Below are positions 50,792 through 59,921 of a DNA stretch of 64,000 bases, piece by piece. The DNA is from Tumebacillus sp. BK434. Its GTDB lineage: Bacteria > Bacillota > Bacilli > Tumebacillales > Tumebacillaceae. The translations under genes and the position numbers were made by a program. The stretch is taken from positions 799,815-863,814 of the forward strand of contig NZ_SLXS01000002.1 in assembly GCF_004340785.1 (NCBI RefSeq), written 5' to 3'. Numbering within the stretch: the first letter of the stretch is position 1; each line of letters begins with the position of its first letter. The notes under the pieces are model-generated. The model did not search any database. It was given only the letters and a program-made list of their open reading frames with translations, and was not told the DNA's origin.

Positions 50792-53746
50792 ATGTTTACC
50801 TTTAAAAGCAAAGCGATGAAGGTGCTTCTCGCGATGACGCTGGCGTTCCCGCTCCCGGCCGCTGCTACGCTGACCTATGGCAACGTGGCACAAGCTGAGG
50901 GCCCGACCGATCCGGCGCCGGTGATTCCGGCGAAAGTCGTCAACGAGAATGCAGGCAAAAAAGTCCTGTTTGACAACACACACGGCCAGACGGCAGGTGC
51001 TGCTGACTGGGTCATCGACGGCGGATTCTCCGACTTCGGGAACGCGCTGGCGGAAAATGGCTACTATGTGAAAGAACTGCGCAAGACCAGCCCTATTACC
51101 CTTTCTGATCTTCAAGACTACGACGTGTTTATCATCGGGGAAGCGAACAATCCCTACAAGAAGTCCGAGCAGGATGCCATGCTGCAATTTGTGCAAAACG
51201 GCGGCTCGATCTTCTTTATCGGCGACCACTATAACGCCGACCGCAACAAAAACCGCTGGGACGCGAACGAAGTGTTCAACGGTTACCGCCGCGGTGCGTG
51301 GGAAAACCCGGCAAAAGGCATGAGCGCGCAGGAAGCTGCGTCTGCGCAAATGCAAGGCGTGCAATCCTCCGACTGGCTCGGCCAGAACTTCGGCATCCGC
51401 TTCCGCTTCAACGCGCTGGCAGATATCACCGCAACGAACGTCGCTGCGCCGGCCGACACGTTTGGCATCACCCAAGGCGTGAAAACTGTCGCGATGCACG
51501 CAGGTGCAACGCTGGCAATTCTTGACCCGAACAAAGCAAAAGGTCTCGTCTACATGCCGAAGACCAACGAGCGCTGGGCAAACGCTGTAGACCAAGGCGT
51601 CTACAACGGCGGCGGCATCGAAGAAGGCCCGTACGCAGCGATCGCTAAGGTCGGCGGCGGCAAAGCTGCTTTCATCGGCGACTCCTCTCCGGTTGAAGAC
51701 GCGACCCCGAAATATCTGCGTGAAGACACCGGCAAGAAAAAGACCACCTATGACGGCTTCAAAGAGCAGGACGACGCAACCCTGCTCGTCAACATGGTGA
51801 ACTGGCTGGCGAAGAAAGAGAACTACACCTCTTTCGCAAACAAAGGCATCGCTCTCGACCCGGTCACTCCGCTGCTTGCGTTTGAAACGCCGCAGAACAC
51901 GACCGAACCGCAGCCGGAACCGTGGGCTGCTCCGGACCCGGGCTACCTGTGGTACGATTCGTCCACCTTCAAGCCGGGCTCCTATGGCTCGGTCCAAGCG
52001 GCACCGGTCCCTCCGGTCTACTCCACCGTTCATCAGGCACAGCTGCCGGCGAACGAAGTGTTCCAGATCCGCATGGTGGGAGACAACTTCCTGCCGAACT
52101 CCACGGTGTCGGGCTTCAACCTCGGCATCTACCTGGCGGGCGGCACGCAAGTGGCTCAAGTCCAGAACCCGGATGGCACCTGGCCGACCAGCTATGGCTA
52201 CTCGGCGCAGTTCTCCATGACGGCAGACGCATTCGGCCACGCGACGAAGACTGTGAATGTCCGTCTCAAGCCGGGCACGGCGCTGGGCGATGCGAGCCTG
52301 CGCATCCGTCAAGCATCGACGGCGCTGGCGACCAAGACGGTCACCATCGCGAACGTTCCGGCTGAACAATTGCCGGAAGACAAACCGCCGGTGCCGACGA
52401 CGATCACGATCGGTGAAGCGCGTGACAAGGCTGTTGGCCAACTCGTCACCGTTCAAGGCGTGATCACTACCCAGCCGGGCGCTTTTGGCGGCCAAGGCTT
52501 CTACCTGCAAGACGAAACCGGCGGCGTGTACGTGTTCCAGTCTCAAGCCGGCTTTAACGTGGGCGACCGCGTCGAGATCACCGCAGCAACCGAAGTGTAC
52601 AACACCGAGTTCGAACTGACCGAAGTGATGGCGATCAAAAAGATCGGCACTGCCGAACTGCCGGCTGCAAAAGTTGTAAACGCAGTCGATGCGACCAACC
52701 AAGGTCAGCGCGTCACCCTTGAAAACGTGAAGATCAGCAACCTGCACGGCGTAACGCCGGCTGGCTCGTTCGAATTTAACGCAACTAACGACAACGGCAC
52801 GACCGTTATCCGCGTTGACGGCCGCACCGGTCTGACGCTCGACAAGTTCTCGTACAAAGACGGCCAAACCGTCACTGTATCTGGCGTTTCCTCCATCTTC
52901 AAAGGCACGTTCCAACTGAAGCCGACCGCGCTGAGCGACTTTGCGGCTGATACTCAAGCACCGGTGACCACCGCTGCTGTCAGCGGCCAGGCGAACGCTA
53001 ACGGCTGGTACAACCAAGATGTGACGGTCACCTTGACCGCGACCGACGACAAGTCGGGCGTAGCTCGCATCGAATACCAGATCGGCAACGGCGACTGGAA
53101 CGCATACACCGCACCGTTTGCGATCAACACCGACGGCGACCACAACGTGGCGTACCGCGCTGTTGACGTCAACGGCAACGTGGAAGCGGAGAAATCCCTT
53201 ACCGTCAAGCTCGACAAAACCATGCCGACCGTCGATGTGATCCAATCGGGCGGCGACCTGCGCAACGTGAACTTCGATGAGACCGTTTCCTTCTCCGTTC
53301 AAGCAACGGACGCAGCTTCTGGCGTGGCAGCGGTGGAACTGTACCTTGACGACCACCTGATCAACCAGAACGCAGAACTGAGCGCGAAAAGCCTCGGCCT
53401 CGGCGCTCATACCCTGCGCGTTCGCGTTCGCGACAATGCGGACAACCTCTACGAAGGCAACTTCCTGTTCCTCGTGGAAACCAACTTCGCTTCGATCGAC
53501 AAGCTGGTCAACCAACTGGCTGAGAACGGCGAAGTGAAAAACAGCGGCATCAAGCAATCCCTGCTTGCGAAGCTGGATACGGCTGAGCGCGCAGCGAAAG
53601 CTGGCAACAGCGATCAGGCGATCAAGCATCTGCAACAGCTGCAGCAAACTCTCAACACGTATGTGAAAGCGGGCAACATCTCCGCTTCCGGCGCTGAGAC
53701 CCTGAACTCGAACATCGAGTACCTGCTTTCCCACGATCTGAAGTAA
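50792..53746 (+). CDS. Secreted DUF4350/GATase-like protein with OB-fold, Ig-like and FIMAH-like domains
   Basis: This 984-residue paralogue of the preceding gene has a signal peptide (1-36), a DUF4350/GATase-like domain (about 50-360) and a beta-sandwich (about 400-525). It then adds an OB-fold nucleic-acid-binding-like domain (about 540-640: VTVQGVITTQPGAFGGQGFY), a cell-surface Ig/OmpL47-like domain (about 720-815: WYNQDVTVTLTATDDKSGVA), a further Ig-like domain, and a helical C terminus like FIMAH (about 900-984: LVNQLAENGEVKNSGIKQSL). ATG 50792 follows GGAGGTG; the earlier ATG 50759 is upstream of that site. It is presumably a cell-surface or extracellular protein. Confidence 0.78.
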   Translation: MFTFKSKAMKVLLAMTLAFPLPAAATLTYGNVAQAEGPTDPAPVIPAKVVNENAGKKVLFDNTHGQTAGAADWVIDGGFSDFGNALAENGYYVKELRKTSPITLSDLQDYDVFIIGEANNPYKKSEQDAMLQFVQNGGSIFFIGDHYNADRNKNRWDANEVFNGYRRGAWENPAKGMSAQEAASAQMQGVQSSDWLGQNFGIRFRFNALADITATNVAAPADTFGITQGVKTVAMHAGATLAILDPNKAKGLVYMPKTNERWANAVDQGVYNGGGIEEGPYAAIAKVGGGKAAFIGDSSPVEDATPKYLREDTGKKKTTYDGFKEQDDATLLVNMVNWLAKKENYTSFANKGIALDPVTPLLAFETPQNTTEPQPEPWAAPDPGYLWYDSSTFKPGSYGSVQAAPVPPVYSTVHQAQLPANEVFQIRMVGDNFLPNSTVSGFNLGIYLAGGTQVAQVQNPDGTWPTSYGYSAQFSMTADAFGHATKTVNVRLKPGTALGDASLRIRQASTALATKTVTIANVPAEQLPEDKPPVPTTITIGEARDKAVGQLVTVQGVITTQPGAFGGQGFYLQDETGGVYVFQSQAGFNVGDRVEITAATEVYNTEFELTEVMAIKKIGTAELPAAKVVNAVDATNQGQRVTLENVKISNLHGVTPAGSFEFNATNDNGTTVIRVDGRTGLTLDKFSYKDGQTVTVSGVSSIFKGTFQLKPTALSDFAADTQAPVTTAAVSGQANANGWYNQDVTVTLTATDDKSGVARIEYQIGNGDWNAYTAPFAINTDGDHNVAYRAVDVNGNVEAEKSLTVKLDKTMPTVDVIQSGGDLRNVNFDETVSFSVQATDAASGVAAVELYLDDHLINQNAELSAKSLGLGAHTLRVRVRDNADNLYEGNFLFLVETNFASIDKLVNQLAENGEVKNSGIKQSLLAKLDTAERAAKAGNSDQAIKHLQQLQQTLNTYVKAGNISASGAETLNSNIEYLLSHDLK

Positions 53747-53757
53747 GCAACATCGCA

Positions 53758-53788
53758 GAAAAGGCCACGCCTCGGCGTGGCCTTTTCA
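53758..53788 (+). terminator. Terminator after the longer paralogue
   Basis: AAAAGGCCACGCC / GGCGTGGCCTTTT with a 3-nt loop. Confidence 0.88.
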
Positions 53789-53872
53789 TGCTTTGGCACT
53801 GGACAATGGGGTAAATTTTCTGTAAATTAAAACTGTAAACACGTGTTGTAAACGCGAAACGGAGGTTAACGG

Positions 53873-55390
53873 ATGTCAACAGACTTGATTCAACAGACAG
53901 CGAGTGAATTTAAAGACTACGTGCGTCGGATGAAGCAGCTGCACGAAGCGATCCAGCTCATCCAATGGGACATGAGCGCCCTGATCCCGAAACAAGGCGT
54001 CGCCCAGCGCGCCGAAGTGGTCGGCATGTTGTCGGGTGACCTGTTCGCGATGCAGACGTCCGATCAGATGGGCGAATATCTCCGCGTGCTGGCGGCACCT
54101 GATGCCTTGGAACTGCTCGATCCGATCACGCGTGCCTCCGTGTTGGAGCGCAAAGTGGAATACGAGCGCGAGAAGAGCATCCCGCCCGCATTGTTCCGTG
54201 AATATGTGGTGCTGACCCAGACGGCGGAAAGCGCTTGGGCGGAAGCGAAGCAAAACAACGACTTTGAATTGTTCCGTCCCTATCTGGAGAAGATCGTCGG
54301 CATCATCCGCCAGTTTATCGAGATCTGGGGCTACGAGGAAAATAAATACGACGCGCTGCTCGGCAAATACGAGCCGGGACTGACGGTTGCCAAGCTCGAC
54401 GTCATCTTCGGCGGCTTGCGCGAGAAGACGATCGAGCTGCTGAAACGCGTAACCGAGAAAGAACAGGTCAACCGCTCCTTCCTGCACCAGTATTTCCCGA
54501 AAGCGGAGCAGGTGAAATACTCCCGCTACATGCTGGAGCAGCTCGGCTTTGATTTTAGCAAAGGGCGTTTCGACGAAAGCCCGCACCCGTTCGCGATCGG
54601 GCTCAACCCGAACGATGTGCGCATCACCACTTTCTATTTCGACCACGACATCACCCAGTCGCTGTTCGGCACGATCCATGAGTTCGGCCATGCGATCTAC
54701 GAACAAAGCGTCTCGCACGATCTGGTCGGCACGTTCCTCGCGACCGGGACGTCGATGGGCATCCATGAATCGCAGTCGCGCTTCTGGGAAAACATGATCG
54801 GCAGAAGCCGCGAGTTCTGGCAGCATCATTTCCAAGGCATCGTGGACCATTTCCCGCATCAGTTCTCCGGCGTCAGCGCGGACGACTTCTACAAAGCGAT
54901 CAACTACGCCGAGCCGTCCCTGATCCGCGTCGACGCGGATGAGCTGACTTACAACCTGCACATCATGCTCCGCTATGAGATCGAAAAAGACCTGATCAAC
55001 GGCAAGATTGAAGTAAAAGACCTGCCGGAGATCTGGGCCGATAAGATCGAAGAGTATGTCGGCGTGCGTCCGCAAGACCATGCGACCGGCGTGCTGCAGG
55101 ACATCCACTGGTCGGGCGGCGCCTTTGGCTACTTCTCGTCCTATTCGCTCGGCAACATCTATGCGGCACAGCTGGAGAACACGCTGCGCCAAGAGATTCC
55201 GAACTACCGCGAGCAGGTGGCAGCCGGCGACGTGACGCAGGTGCTGGCGTGGCTGAATGAAAAAGTATACAAGCACGGCAAGCTGCTGACCCCGGGCCAG
55301 ATCATGACGCAAGCGACCGGAGAGGAGATCAACTCCGAATATTTGGTCGCTTATCTTGAAGAAAAATTCAAGGATATTTACGGGATTTAA
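53873..55390 (+). CDS. M32 family metallocarboxypeptidase (Taq-type)
   Basis: The 505-residue cytoplasmic zinc carboxypeptidase has its H-E-x-x-H motif as HEFGH at 269-273 in GTIHEFGHAIYEQ. The third ligand Glu lies in GIHESQSRFWEN, and DELTYNLHIMLRYEIEKDLI matches the family substrate site. Length equals the usual about 500. These enzymes trim C-terminal residues from peptides with broad specificity. CGGAGGT lies before the ATG. It is a single gene, followed by the cold-shock promoter. Confidence 0.92.
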   Translation: MSTDLIQQTASEFKDYVRRMKQLHEAIQLIQWDMSALIPKQGVAQRAEVVGMLSGDLFAMQTSDQMGEYLRVLAAPDALELLDPITRASVLERKVEYEREKSIPPALFREYVVLTQTAESAWAEAKQNNDFELFRPYLEKIVGIIRQFIEIWGYEENKYDALLGKYEPGLTVAKLDVIFGGLREKTIELLKRVTEKEQVNRSFLHQYFPKAEQVKYSRYMLEQLGFDFSKGRFDESPHPFAIGLNPNDVRITTFYFDHDITQSLFGTIHEFGHAIYEQSVSHDLVGTFLATGTSMGIHESQSRFWENMIGRSREFWQHHFQGIVDHFPHQFSGVSADDFYKAINYAEPSLIRVDADELTYNLHIMLRYEIEKDLINGKIEVKDLPEIWADKIEEYVGVRPQDHATGVLQDIHWSGGAFGYFSSYSLGNIYAAQLENTLRQEIPNYREQVAAGDVTQVLAWLNEKVYKHGKLLTPGQIMTQATGEEINSEYLVAYLEEKFKDIYGI

Positions 55391-55402
55391 TTCCTGAAAG
55401 GT

Positions 55403-55431
55403 TTGACACTCTTGACAAAGAGTGGTACACT
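55403..55431 (+). promoter_or_regulatory. Promoter of the cold-shock gene with long 5' leader
   Basis: TTGACA, a 17-nt spacer and TACACT would give a start near 55438 and a leader of about 125 nt, as is typical for cold-shock mRNAs whose leaders refold with temperature. Confidence 0.65.
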
Positions 55432-55562
55432 GGTATTGTCTCAAAAAGCACCATTATTGATTCCGGAATTTGCGTTGCTCAATGGTGAGTCGGTGCATTT
55501 TGAATCGGGCGAAATGGTAGCTAATATTTCGTCTTTTACGGACGTATCAGGAGGTTTTTCAC

Positions 55563-55763
55563 ATGCAACAAGGTACTGTTAAGTGGTTCAACGCAGAAAA
55601 GGGTTACGGCTTCATCACTGTTGAAGGCGGCGACGATGTGTTCGTACACTTCTCCGCAATCCAAGAAGATGGCTTCAAGACCCTCGAAGAAGGTCAACGC
55701 GTTACTTTCGAAATCGTAGAAGGCAACCGCGGTCCGCAAGCAGCTAACGTTTCCAAGGCGTAA
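55563..55763 (+). CDS. Cold-shock protein, CspA/CspB family
   Basis: The 66-residue single cold-shock domain has RNP1 in EKGYGFIT and RNP2 in DVFVHFSAI, so it binds single-stranded RNA and DNA as an RNA chaperone. AGGAGG lies 8 nt before the ATG. A long leader with a sigma-A promoter precedes it and a strong terminator follows, so it is monocistronic. Confidence 0.95.
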   Translation: MQQGTVKWFNAEKGYGFITVEGGDDVFVHFSAIQEDGFKTLEEGQRVTFEIVEGNRGPQAANVSKA

Positions 55764-55785
55764 GCTTGCGTCAATGCTAAATACA

Positions 55786-55819
55786 AACCAGCGTTCCATC
55801 CGGGACGCTGGTTTTTTGT
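55786..55819 (+). terminator. Terminator of the cold-shock gene
   Basis: AAACCAGCGTcCC-type stem (CCAGCGTTCC / GGGACGCTGG) followed by TTTTTT. Confidence 0.85.
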
Positions 55820-55834
55820 TGTTGATCGAATCAA

Positions 55835-55866
55835 AGAGCCGTCTCCGGTGGAGACGGCTCTTTTTG
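55835..55866. terminator. Terminator between the cold-shock and RND genes
   Basis: AGAGCCGTCTCC / GGAGACGGCTCT followed by TTTTT on the plus strand. It probably also ends the minus-strand RND gene. Confidence 0.75.
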
Positions 55867-55869
55867 GGT

Positions 55870-58800
55870 TTAGTGCAGGAGCTGTTTCTGTTCTTTACGG
55901 TGTGTGCGCAGGAAGAACAGTTCGTACAGGACCGGGACGATGATCAGGGTGAGCAAGGTCGAGGTCGTGAGGCCGCCGATGACGACGACGGCAAGGCCTT
56001 TGGAGATCAGGCTGCCTTCTGCGGTGGTGAAGGCCAGCGGCAGCAGGGCGCAGATCGTGGCAAAGGCGGTCATCAGGATCGGACGCAGGCGGGTCTTGCC
56101 GCCTTCGATCAAGGAGTCGCGGATCGTCAGGCCGCGGTCGCGGTTCTGCACCACACGGTCGACGAGGACGATCGCATTGGTGACGACGATCCCGATCAGC
56201 ATCAGGATCCCGATCATCGCGGAGACGGACAACGGCTCGTTCAGCAGGTACAGACCGATGAACGCGCCGGTCGGCACGAACAGGAGCGAGGACAGGATGA
56301 TGAACGGAATCCGCGCCTGGCCGAACGTAAACAGCATGACGAGGTAGACGAGGCCGACGGCGATGCCCATCGCAATGCCGAGCTCTTGGAACGTTTTGAC
56401 CGTATCATCGGTGCCGCCGCCCGCTTCCAGTGAGACGCCGTTTGGCAGGTCGAGCTGGCCGACTTCCGTTTTGACTTCCGAGGCGGTCTGCTGGACGTTG
56501 GATGCGTTGACGATCCCGGAGACGCGGGCGAACACTTTGCCGTCCAGCTTTTGGATCGAGGTGACGCTTTCGACTTCCTGGATGTCGGCGATCGTTTTTA
56601 GCTGCACCGGGCCTTTGGTGCCGAAGACGGTCAGGTCTTCCAGTTCGCTTTTCGAAGCGAGCGGCTTGTCGTAGGTCAGTTGCACGCTGCGCTCTTCGCC
56701 ATCCAGCTCCAAGGTGCCGACGGAGACGGGACGGGTGCGGTCGGCGGTGATGCCGAGCACAGTATAGGCGGACACGCCGTACTCGCTCGCCTTGTCCGGC
56801 TTGATCTTGACGACCCATTGGCGCTGTTTTTCTTTCATGTTGTTGCTGATGTATTTGAGATCGGTGCGTTGTTTCAGCAGATCTTCCACCTGTTTCGAAG
56901 CGGTCATCAAGGCGTCGAGGTCGGTGGAGTAGAGATCGATGTCGAGGTTGTTGTTGGTCGGCGGACCGCCGGTGGACATCTCTTGGACGGAGACGACCGT
57001 CTTGTCGGAGATGGCTTTGGCGATGTCGCTGATGCTGGCTTCGATCTGTTTGACTTCATCGGCGGTGTTGGCCGTTTCGTCGAGCATGATCATATAGGAC
57101 GCGGCGTTTTCTTTTTTCAGGCCGGTCATGTAGTCGCGGGAGCCGATGCCGACGAAGACGTCTTGGACGGCCGGGCGGGTTTTCAGCATCTCTTCGATCT
57201 TCAGCGATGCTTCGTTCGTTTTCTCCAGCACGGTCGAAGCCGGGAGGGTGACGGTGGCGGAGACGATCTTGACTTTTTCGTTTGGCAGGAAGACGAAGCC
57301 GAGCTGGCTGGTCAGGCCAAGCGATCCGAGCAAGAGCGGGATGCAGATGGCAAAGACGACCCACTTTTTACGGAGGGAGAAGCGCAGCACACGCTCGTAG
57401 AAGCGCTGCAGGCGGCCATCTTTTTCCTCATGGGTGACCTTCGAGAACGAGAAGCGGGCCAGGAGCGGCGTCAAGGTGATCGAGACGACGAGCGAGGCGA
57501 GCAGCGCGTAGACGATGGTCAGGGCAAAAGGCAGGAAAAATTCACCGGTGGCGCCGCCGACAAAGCCGAGCGGCAGGAAGACGACCACCGTGGTCAAGGT
57601 AGAAGAGGTGATCGCTTTGAGCATCTCTTTGGTGGCGGAGATGGTCAGTTCCGTTTTGTCGAGGCTGTCTTTGTTATTTTTCATGCGGCGGAAGATGTTT
57701 TCGATGACGACGATCGAGTCGTCGACGACGCGTCCGACGGCGACCGCCATGCCGCCGAGGGTCATGATGTTCAGCGTGATGTTCGACTGGGCGAGGAAGA
57801 TCGTCGAGACGACGAGCGACAGCGGGATCGACAGCACGGCGATGATCGTCGCACGCAGGTTGCGCAGGAAGAGCAGCACGGCAAGGGAAGCGAAGAGGGC
57901 GCCGAGCAAGCCTTCTTTGATCAGGGAGTTGACCGACTGTTCGATGCCTTCAGACTGGTCGAAGATGATGTCGTAGGCGACCTTGTCGCTGTAGCTGCTG
58001 AGGACTTCGCGCGCTTGTTCGGCGATTTCGACGGTGTTGGCGTCCTGCTTCTTGGTGACGGTGAGCGCGATGCTCTCTTGGTCATTGAAGCGGGTGATCT
58101 CCGGCTGGGCCGTGATTGTGCGGATCTTCGCGATGTCGGACAGCTTGAGCGGTTGCGGTGCAGCGCCCGGGCCGTTGCCCGGAGCATCAGATGCGGAGCC
58201 GCCTTGGGCGGGGGAACCTGTGGTGCCTTGGTTCGCGCCGGATGTGCTTGGGACGTTCAGTTGGAGACTTTTCAGGTCGTTGACAGTGGCGAGCTCTTCG
58301 GTGATGCGGATCGGGATCAGGACGGAATCGTCGGTCACCGATCCGGCCGGCATCGAGACGAATTTGCCTTTGATCTGCTCTTGGATCGACTGCAGGCTTA
58401 AGCCGTGCTTGGCGGCCTCCGCCTGGTTGACTTCGATCTCGACGAGCTCCTCGGACGTGCCGCCGACGGCGACGGAGGAGACGCCGGGGATCTTTTCGAG
58501 GGCCGGCTTCACTTCGTCGACGAGCAGACCTTGCACATCCTGGCCGTCTTTGGCGAAGGCGACCGCGCTGAGGATCGGGAAGGTGCCGAAGGAGAAGCGC
58601 TGCACGCTCGGTTCCACATTCGCGGGCAAGGGGGCTTCGCGCAGCAGGTCCTGCACCTTTTGCTCGACATCATCCATGTTCGTGCCGACCGGGAACGTCA
58701 GCTGGATCAGAGATGCGCTTTCGAACGACTGCGAGGTCATCTTGTCGAGGGAGTCCAGTTTCTTAAACTGTTCCTCCAGTTTTGACGTCACTTGGGCATT

Positions 58801-58980
58801 CACGTCATCCGGAGACGCCCCCGGATAAAACGCTTGAATCGACAGCTGGGGAAACTCAATGTTCGGCAGCAGGTCGACTTTTAATGTCTGAAACGCATAC
58901 GTCCCGCCAAAGATCAGCAGGAACGCAAGAATGAAGATGGCGACTGGGTTTTTCAATGAGACCCGCGTCAAGAAGTTCAT
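55870..58980 (-). CDS. RND-family efflux permease (SwrC/AcrB-like)
   Basis: The 1036-residue protein has the HAE-type RND layout: TM1 near the N terminus (FILAFLLIFGGTYAF), two large extracytoplasmic loops and 12 helices in total. VGRVVDDSIVVIENIFRRM and GIVVTNAIVLVDRVV are the TM4 and TM10 motifs; in the second an Asp follows in VDRVVQNRDRG. Single-gene RND pumps of Gram-positive bacteria include SwrC, involved in surfactin self-resistance. ATG 58980 follows GGAGAGGAAG, and the in-frame 59004 is upstream of that. There is no membrane-fusion partner gene nearby. Confidence 0.9.
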   Translation of the reverse strand: MNFLTRVSLKNPVAIFILAFLLIFGGTYAFQTLKVDLLPNIEFPQLSIQAFYPGASPDDVNAQVTSKLEEQFKKLDSLDKMTSQSFESASLIQLTFPVGTNMDDVEQKVQDLLREAPLPANVEPSVQRFSFGTFPILSAVAFAKDGQDVQGLLVDEVKPALEKIPGVSSVAVGGTSEELVEIEVNQAEAAKHGLSLQSIQEQIKGKFVSMPAGSVTDDSVLIPIRITEELATVNDLKSLQLNVPSTSGANQGTTGSPAQGGSASDAPGNGPGAAPQPLKLSDIAKIRTITAQPEITRFNDQESIALTVTKKQDANTVEIAEQAREVLSSYSDKVAYDIIFDQSEGIEQSVNSLIKEGLLGALFASLAVLLFLRNLRATIIAVLSIPLSLVVSTIFLAQSNITLNIMTLGGMAVAVGRVVDDSIVVIENIFRRMKNNKDSLDKTELTISATKEMLKAITSSTLTTVVVFLPLGFVGGATGEFFLPFALTIVYALLASLVVSITLTPLLARFSFSKVTHEEKDGRLQRFYERVLRFSLRKKWVVFAICIPLLLGSLGLTSQLGFVFLPNEKVKIVSATVTLPASTVLEKTNEASLKIEEMLKTRPAVQDVFVGIGSRDYMTGLKKENAASYMIMLDETANTADEVKQIEASISDIAKAISDKTVVSVQEMSTGGPPTNNNLDIDLYSTDLDALMTASKQVEDLLKQRTDLKYISNNMKEKQRQWVVKIKPDKASEYGVSAYTVLGITADRTRPVSVGTLELDGEERSVQLTYDKPLASKSELEDLTVFGTKGPVQLKTIADIQEVESVTSIQKLDGKVFARVSGIVNASNVQQTASEVKTEVGQLDLPNGVSLEAGGGTDDTVKTFQELGIAMGIAVGLVYLVMLFTFGQARIPFIILSSLLFVPTGAFIGLYLLNEPLSVSAMIGILMLIGIVVTNAIVLVDRVVQNRDRGLTIRDSLIEGGKTRLRPILMTAFATICALLPLAFTTAEGSLISKGLAVVVIGGLTTSTLLTLIIVPVLYELFFLRTHRKEQKQLLH

Positions 58981-59252
58981 TCCAACTCTTCCTCTCCGTA
59001 ACAATTTAATATGTACATTCTCACATAAGACGGTTTCATCATATCATCGCCTTCATGATGAAGCAATAAGATTGTGTATAGGTTTTGTATAGTTAAACGA
59101 TCTTGTCAGTCGCCCAGTTAGAAGTCGATGGGCTCATAAGTGCGAGTTTGCGATCGGGGTTTTTCGACGATTGGCGGAGAAGGAGACAAGTTAGGCGGGA
59201 TTTTGTCATAGGCTTTTCTTGAGAGTTGTGGATTATCGGGGAGGTCTGTGCC

Positions 59253-59906
59253 GTGCAAGAGCTGCTGCTCGCTTTGGAAATCTTGTTGATCTCCGCCATA
59301 CTGTCGGTGGACAACGCTTTGGTGATCGGTTTGGCGACGCGCACTCTGCCAAACGGGATTCGTCAGCGGGCGATCTATTGGGGGACATTTGGCGCGGTGG
59401 CGCTGCGCCTCGTGCTGTCGGCGCTGGCGCTCTATCTGATCAACCTGCCGTACATCAAGCTGGTTGGCGGTCTGTTCCTCTTGTACATCGCGTATAAAAT
59501 GCTCGGGGAGGAGCACTTGGAAGCAGGGGATATGCGCAGTTCGCGCGGCATCTGGAAAGCGGTGCAGATGATCGTCATCGCCGACCTGATGGTGTCGATC
59601 GACAACGTGCTCGCCGTCGTCGCGATCGCCGACGGGAACTGGTGGCTGGTCGCGCTGGGGATTCTCGTCTCGATTCCCTGCATCTTGTGGGGCAGCCGCC
59701 TGATCTCGCACCTGCTGCACAAGTACCCGATTCTCTTGTTCCTCGGCATCGCGGTGCTGTCTTGGACGGGGGCGGCGATGATTCTGGAGGAGAAGGCGGT
59801 CGCGCTGTACCTCACACCGCTCGCCATCCCCAACGGCGCGTTTTACGGCGTGACGATGGCGGCGACCGGCATGGCCTGGCTGACCAAAAAGCGGACGTCC
59901 TCCTGA
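59253..59906 (+). CDS. TerC family membrane protein (YjbE type)
   Basis: The 217-residue integral membrane protein has seven helices. The acidic N-rich repeats ISAILSVDNALVIGLAT and LMVSIDNVLAVVAIADG are the conserved S-x-D-N motifs in TM1 and TM4. Members include manganese exporters (MeeF/MeeY) that metallate exoenzymes, and the motif fits metal transport. GTG 59253 with GGGGAGG upstream is preferred over ATG 59226. I saw no yybP-ykoY manganese riboswitch in the upstream gap. The stop codon lies in the loop of a terminator hairpin. Confidence 0.85.
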   Translation: MQELLLALEILLISAILSVDNALVIGLATRTLPNGIRQRAIYWGTFGAVALRLVLSALALYLINLPYIKLVGGLFLLYIAYKMLGEEHLEAGDMRSSRGIWKAVQMIVIADLMVSIDNVLAVVAIADGNWWLVALGILVSIPCILWGSRLISHLLHKYPILLFLGIAVLSWTGAAMILEEKAVALYLTPLAIPNGAFYGVTMAATGMAWLTKKRTSS

Positions 59907-59920
59907 GAGGACGTCCGCTT
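59889..59920. terminator. Bidirectional terminator with a stop codon in its loop
   Basis: AAGCGGACGTCCTC / GAGGACGTCCGCTT with loop CTGA. The TerC stop TGA overlaps the loop, and the minus-strand gene ends just 2 nt beyond. Confidence 0.9.
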
Positions 59921-59921
59921 G

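Noticed and set aside
59005..59252. Possible yybP-ykoY manganese riboswitch before the TerC gene
   Set aside because: TerC genes often have one, but I could not find the conserved loop sequences or the closing stem in this gap.
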